Shown in pieces: positions 5,943 to 8,299 of a stretch of 8,299 bases of DNA (its first letter is position 1; every line of letters starts with the position of its first letter). Below the pieces are notes generated by a model. It had not been told where the DNA came from and ran no database searches. It saw only the letters and a program-made list of their open reading frames with translations. The stretch is from assembly GCA_029240475.1 (NCBI GenBank), contig JAREAF010000107.1, positions 1 through 8,299 of the forward strand, given 5' to 3'. The position numbers were made by a program, and so were the translations under genes. Source of the stretch: Rhodospirillales bacterium (GTDB lineage: Bacteria > Pseudomonadota > Alphaproteobacteria > JAREAF01).

Positions 5943-6547
5943 TGGGCGCGCGCCGCTTCCTCGCGAGCCTTGCCGGTATCGGGCTGGTCATGGCGCTGGC
6001 CTGGCTGACCGGCCTCGTCTGGTTCGCCGAGCGCGTTTCGCGCCTGGCGCCCCAGCCGGGGTCGACGACGGACGCGATCGTGGTGCTGACCGGCGGCAGC
6101 GAGCGCGTCGCCGAGGGCGTCTCGCTGCTCTCGGCCGGGACCGCACGGCTCCTGTTCGTGTCCGGCGTGCCCGCGGGCGTTACGCCCGAAGCGGTGCTGA
6201 ACGGGGCGGGCGCGGGGGCGACCGCGCTCCTGCCGAACATCGTCCTGGGGCACTCGGCGCAGGACACCACCGGCAATGCCGCCGAGACCGCCGAGTGGGC
6301 GCGGCGCGAAGGCATCGCCTCGCTGCGGCTGGTCACGGCCAATTATCACATGCCCCGCAGCCTGATCGAGTTCCGCCGGGCGCTGCCGGGGGTCGCGATC
6401 GTGCCCCATCCGGTCTTCCCCGACCGCTTCAAGGATCGCGAATGGTGGCGCTGGCCCGGAACGCTGGCGCTGATGGTGCGCGAATACGACAAGTATCTGC
6501 TCGCGCTCGCGCGCGACCTGGCCGCGCGCCTCGCCGCGGAGGGGTGA
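5942..6547 (+). CDS. DUF218 / YdcF-ElyC-SanA family envelope protein
   Basis: This 201-residue protein has one N-terminal transmembrane segment (about 10-29) and a soluble DUF218 domain, probably periplasmic. Family hallmarks are AIVVLTGGSERVAEGVSLL (45-63), the TTGNAAETAEWARREG stretch (109-124) and LRLVTANYHMPRSLIEFRR (128-146), with a C-terminal EYDKYLLALARDL. Relatives ElyC and SanA influence peptidoglycan or envelope integrity in E. coli; no enzymatic activity can be assigned here. The start codon overlaps the preceding HAD stop by one base and plsC follows after 3 nt, so the three are co-translated. A DUF218 gene next to ftsEX and plsC is, to my knowledge, a recurrent alphaproteobacterial arrangement, which supports a role in the envelope at division. 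Confidence 0.88.
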   Translation: MGARRFLASLAGIGLVMALAWLTGLVWFAERVSRLAPQPGSTTDAIVVLTGGSERVAEGVSLLSAGTARLLFVSGVPAGVTPEAVLNGAGAGATALLPNIVLGHSAQDTTGNAAETAEWARREGIASLRLVTANYHMPRSLIEFRRALPGVAIVPHPVFPDRFKDREWWRWPGTLALMVREYDKYLLALARDLAARLAAEG

Positions 6548-6550
6548 GGC

Positions 6551-7291
6551 ATGGCCGCGCTGCGCTCGCTCGCTTTCAACATCCTGTTCTTCCTCTGGAC
6601 GGCGGCGGTCGTTGTGATCGGCATGCCCGCCCTGATCTTCGGACCTCCGGGCGTCTATTTCATGGGGCGGCTGTGGTCGCGCGGGACCTTCTGGCTGCTC
6701 AAGCATCTCATCGGCCTGACGCACCGCCTCCTCGGACGCGAGCGGCTGCCCGGCGAGCCCGTGATCGCCGCGGTGAAGCACCAGTCCTCTTGGGACACCA
6801 TGATCTGCACGCTGCTGTTCAAAGAGCCGGCATTCGTCCTGAAGCGCGAGCTCACCTGGATCCCGTTCTTCGGCTGGTTTCTGCTGCGCGGGGGGATGAT
6901 CCCGGTCGATCGCGCGGCGGGCGGCGCGGCGCTGCGGCGGCTCCTGCGCCGGGCCAAGCAGGCAGCCGCCGATGGCCGGTCGGTGGTGATCTATCCCGAA
7001 GGGACTCGCACCGCCCCCGGCACCAGCCGCCCATATCAGCCGGGCGTGGCCGCGCTCTACGAGCATCTGAGCTTGCCGGTCGTGCCGGTGGCCCTCAATT
7101 CCGGGCTGTTTTGGGGGCGCCGCAGCTTCCTCAAGCTCCCGGGGACCATCACCCTGGAGATCCTGGAGCCGATCGCGCCGGGACTTGGGCGGCGCCCTTT
7201 CATCGAGGAGCTGGAGCGCCGTCTGGAGGGGGCCTCGCTCCGCCTGGCGGCCGCCGCTCCGGAGCCGCCGCACCCTTCGGAACGAGGCTGA
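6551..7291 (+). CDS. plsC: 1-acyl-sn-glycerol-3-phosphate acyltransferase (PlsC-like)
   Basis: The gene encodes a lysophosphatidate acyltransferase-like protein that would acylate the sn-2 position of 1-acyl-glycerol-3-phosphate to give phosphatidic acid at the inner membrane. The 246-residue product has an N-terminal hydrophobic segment (about 9-30). The acyltransferase catalytic motif HQSSWD (H77 to D82) matches HX4D. Further blocks are FVLKREL...IPFFGW (95-109), GGMIPVDR (114-121) and VIYPEGTR (146-153), followed by PVVPVALNSG (176-185). A strong GGAGGGG (6538-6544) lies six bases before the ATG. It is the last gene of the ftsE-led operon. The C-terminal tail (AAAAPEPPHPSERG) is low-complexity. 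Other lysophospholipid substrates are possible, since many bacteria carry PlsC paralogues. Confidence 0.9.
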   Translation: MAALRSLAFNILFFLWTAAVVVIGMPALIFGPPGVYFMGRLWSRGTFWLLKHLIGLTHRLLGRERLPGEPVIAAVKHQSSWDTMICTLLFKEPAFVLKRELTWIPFFGWFLLRGGMIPVDRAAGGAALRRLLRRAKQAAADGRSVVIYPEGTRTAPGTSRPYQPGVAALYEHLSLPVVPVALNSGLFWGRRSFLKLPGTITLEILEPIAPGLGRRPFIEELERRLEGASLRLAAAAPEPPHPSERG

Positions 7292-7295
7292 GCGG

Positions 7296-7316
7296 CTTGT
7301 GGAAAAACTTGTGGAA
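7296..7316. promoter_or_regulatory. Tandem CTTGTGGAA repeats overlapping a DnaA-box match
   Basis: CTTGTGGAA occurs twice, 12 bp apart start to start, immediately after the plsC stop. The first copy extends to TGTGGAAAA (7298-7306), whose complement TTTTCCACA fits the relaxed DnaA box TTWTNCACA. The second (TGTGGAATC, 7310-7318) is degenerate. DnaA regulation of ribonucleotide reductase is known in E. coli (nrdAB); its extension to this gene is inference. Confidence 0.4.
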
Positions 7317-7389
7317 TCCCAAGCTCTTCAAGGAACTGGTGGCCGCATTGATTGCTGGGATAAGTGCTAATTTACCAGAAAATGCAGTA

Positions 7390-7410
7390 TTGTGTTCTGT
7401 GAGTACACAA
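7390..7410. promoter_or_regulatory. 21-bp inverted repeat, candidate operator upstream of nrdJ
   Basis: TTGTGT (7390-7395) and ACACAA (7405-7410) form a perfect 6-bp inverted repeat with a 9-nt spacer. With its preceding bases the left arm reads TATTGTGT (7388-7395), like one half of an NrdR box. However, the arms are in the opposite order to the canonical ACAC...GTGT palindrome. It is a plausible dimeric regulator site, with the protein unidentified. Confidence 0.4.
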
Positions 7411-7483
7411 CGGGAACAAAAAGGGGTGGACCGGCCGTGAAGAGCGCCGTAAAGTGAACGCACAGCCGAGTCAATTCAATGGG

Positions 7484-7499
7484 TTAAGCAACCCTTAAC
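7484..7499 (+). promoter_or_regulatory. CtrA binding-site match (TTAA-N7-TTAAC) upstream of nrdJ
   Basis: TTAA (7484-7487), seven bases (GCAACCC), then TTAAC (7495-7499) match the full alphaproteobacterial CtrA consensus exactly. The site ends 55 bp before the nrdJ ATG, and a GANTC (GAGTC, 7468-7472) lies 11 bp upstream of it. I see no other TTAA tetranucleotide in the window, so the pair stands out. It lies within a palindrome, GTTAAG-CAACC-CTTAAC (7483-7499). CtrA occupancy is inferred, not shown. Confidence 0.6.
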
Positions 7500-7554
7500 G
7501 GGCCGGAGCCGGGGCCGCCCATGCCCCGGCCGGGCCAGGAGCCGTTTGCAGCCG

Positions 7555-8299
7555 ATGCCGCAGGTCGCCGCGATTTCCCAGCAAATCTGGGACATGAAGT
7601 ACCGCCTCAAAGGGCCGGACGGCCAGCCTGTGGACAAGACCATCGAGGAGAGCTGGGACCGCGTGGCGCGCGCATTGGCCGAACCCGAGCGCGAGCCGGA
7701 GTTGTGGGCCGAGCGCTTCTTCTCCGTCCTGGAGGATTTCAAGTTCTTGCCGGCGGGCCGCATCCTCGCCGGGGCCGGCACGGATCGGTCCGTCACCCTC
7801 TTCAACTGCTTCGTCATGGGCGCCATCCCCGACGATATGGGCGGCATCTTCGCCCATTTGCGCGAAGCGGCCCTCACCATGCAGCAGGGCGGCGGCATCG
7901 GCTACGACTTCTCGACCCTGCGGCCCAAGGGCGCGCCCGTGAAGGGCGTGGGAGCCGACGCCTCCGGCCCGCTCTCCTTCATGGATGTGTGGGACGCGAT
8001 GTGCCGCACCATCATGAGCGCCGGTCATCGCCGCGGCGCGATGATGGCGACCTTGCGTTGCGACCACCCGGACATCGAGGGCTTCATCGAGGCCAAGCGC
8101 CAGCCCGGGCGCCTGAGGATGTTCAACCTCTCCGTCCTGGTCACCGACGCCTTCATGCAGGCGGTCAAGGAGGACGCGCCGTGGGAGCTGAAATTCGGCG
8201 GAACCACCTTCCGCGTGCTGGGGGCGCGCGAGCTGTGGGACAAGATCATGCGCGCCACCTACGGCTATGCCGAGCCGGGCGTGATCTTCATCGACCGGA
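7555..8299 (+). CDS. nrdJ: Class II adenosylcobalamin-dependent ribonucleotide reductase (partial, N-terminal part)
   Basis: NrdJ reduces ribonucleotides to deoxyribonucleotides using a thiyl radical generated from coenzyme B12, supplying dNTPs with or without oxygen. The frame is open from ATG 7555 to the window edge (248 codons) and begins MPQVAAISQQIWDMKYRLKG. Recognisable blocks are FLPAGRILAGAG (64-75), TLFNCFVMG (81-89) with a probable redox-active Cys85, QQGGGIGYDFSTLRPKGAPV (110-129), GHRRGAMMATLRCDHPDIEGF (157-177) and RMFNLSVLVTDAFM (188-201). These fit the bacterial class II alpha subunit; the active-site and C-terminal cysteines lie beyond the window. AGGAG at 7537-7541 is 13 nt from the ATG but only 4 nt from an in-frame TTG at 7546, which would add three residues, so the start is not settled. 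The upstream gap lacks an obvious cobalamin riboswitch. Confidence 0.95.
   Translation, partial: MPQVAAISQQIWDMKYRLKGPDGQPVDKTIEESWDRVARALAEPEREPELWAERFFSVLEDFKFLPAGRILAGAGTDRSVTLFNCFVMGAIPDDMGGIFAHLREAALTMQQGGGIGYDFSTLRPKGAPVKGVGADASGPLSFMDVWDAMCRTIMSAGHRRGAMMATLRCDHPDIEGFIEAKRQPGRLRMFNLSVLVTDAFMQAVKEDAPWELKFGGTTFRVLGARELWDKIMRATYGYAEPGVIFIDR

Larger units (their letters stand above)
7292..7554 (+). promoter_or_regulatory. nrdJ upstream regulatory region with cell-cycle-type motifs
   Basis: A 263-bp gap between plsC and nrdJ whose central part (about 7340-7425) is strikingly AT-rich against the GC-rich neighbours. In order it holds two CTTGTGGAA repeats (7296-7304, 7308-7316), GANTC sites at 7314-7318 and 7468-7472, an inverted repeat TTGTGT-N9-ACACAA (7390-7410) and a CtrA-type TTAA-N7-TTAAC (7484-7499). 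I see no good intrinsic terminator for the upstream operon and no consensus -35/-10 pair. The last 55 bp before the ATG are GC-rich. Confidence 0.6.

Noticed and set aside
5669..7273. Minus-strand frame of 534 codons opposite the HAD, DUF218 and plsC genes
   Set aside because: Same reason: a shadow of three well-supported genes, with no recognisable domain and biased composition.
7403..7417. LexA-type site GTAC-N7-GAAC
   Set aside because: The first half-site differs by one base from GAAC, and no second site is present. Kept only as a side note to the overlapping inverted repeat.
7299..7440. Plus-strand frame after plsC giving a tail such as LWKNLWNPKLFKELV
   Set aside because: It has no start codon with a ribosome binding site and AT-rich codon use unlike the neighbours. 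It coincides with the regulatory region of nrdJ.
7520..7554. Possible cobalamin riboswitch before nrdJ (GGCCAGGAGCC resembles part of a B12 box)
   Set aside because: The other conserved riboswitch blocks are missing and the leader seems too short. The resemblance is limited to a few bases that also include the probable ribosome binding site.

Overview
This window looks like chromosomal DNA of a GC-rich alphaproteobacterium. Almost every codon ends in G or C. It carries System I cytochrome c maturation genes (ccm), an ftsEX cell-division cluster, and a class II (adenosylcobalamin-dependent) ribonucleotide reductase preceded by a sequence matching the full consensus for CtrA, the alphaproteobacterial cell-cycle regulator. 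I cannot name the genus from sequence alone.

Left part (1-3427): the haem-handling part of cytochrome c maturation lies on the minus strand, reading right to left as ccmA, ccmB, then ccmC and ccmD (ccmD runs off the left edge). ccmA and ccmB overlap by ATGA; ccmC and ccmD are 7 nt apart. A membrane-anchored alpha/beta hydrolase on the plus strand sits between ccmB and ccmC and splits the normally contiguous cluster. It converges on ccmB with only 4 nt between the stop codons. It diverges from ccmC across a gap of about 170 bp, which must hold the promoters for both unless ccmC is transcribed from further upstream.

Middle (3428-3810): a divergent intergenic region of about 380 bp between ccmA and ftsE. 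It contains several head-to-tail inverted repeats and, just before ftsE, an 11-bp hairpin that excludes a smaller nested one. I recognise no known RNA family here.

Right-centre (3811-7291): a tight plus-strand set, ftsE - ftsX - HAD-IIIA phosphatase - DUF218 (YdcF/ElyC/SanA-like) - plsC-like acyltransferase. Junctions are 0 nt, 14 nt, a 1-nt overlap and 3 nt, so it is very likely one operon. The theme is envelope biogenesis: FtsEX couples ATP hydrolysis to septal peptidoglycan remodelling, DUF218 proteins act on the envelope, and PlsC makes phosphatidic acid. The HAD protein resembles GmhB/HisB-N phosphatases but lacks the GmhB zinc-binding cysteines.

Right end (7292-8299): an unusually AT-rich intergenic region of about 260 bp, then the N-terminal 248 residues of nrdJ, which runs off the right edge. 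This gap holds a DnaA-box match with a degenerate second copy, two GANTC sites, a 21-bp inverted repeat and the TTAA-N7-TTAAC motif 55 bp before nrdJ. Together these suggest cell-cycle control of dNTP synthesis. This is the most interesting regulatory region in the window. I did not find a convincing wholly new system.
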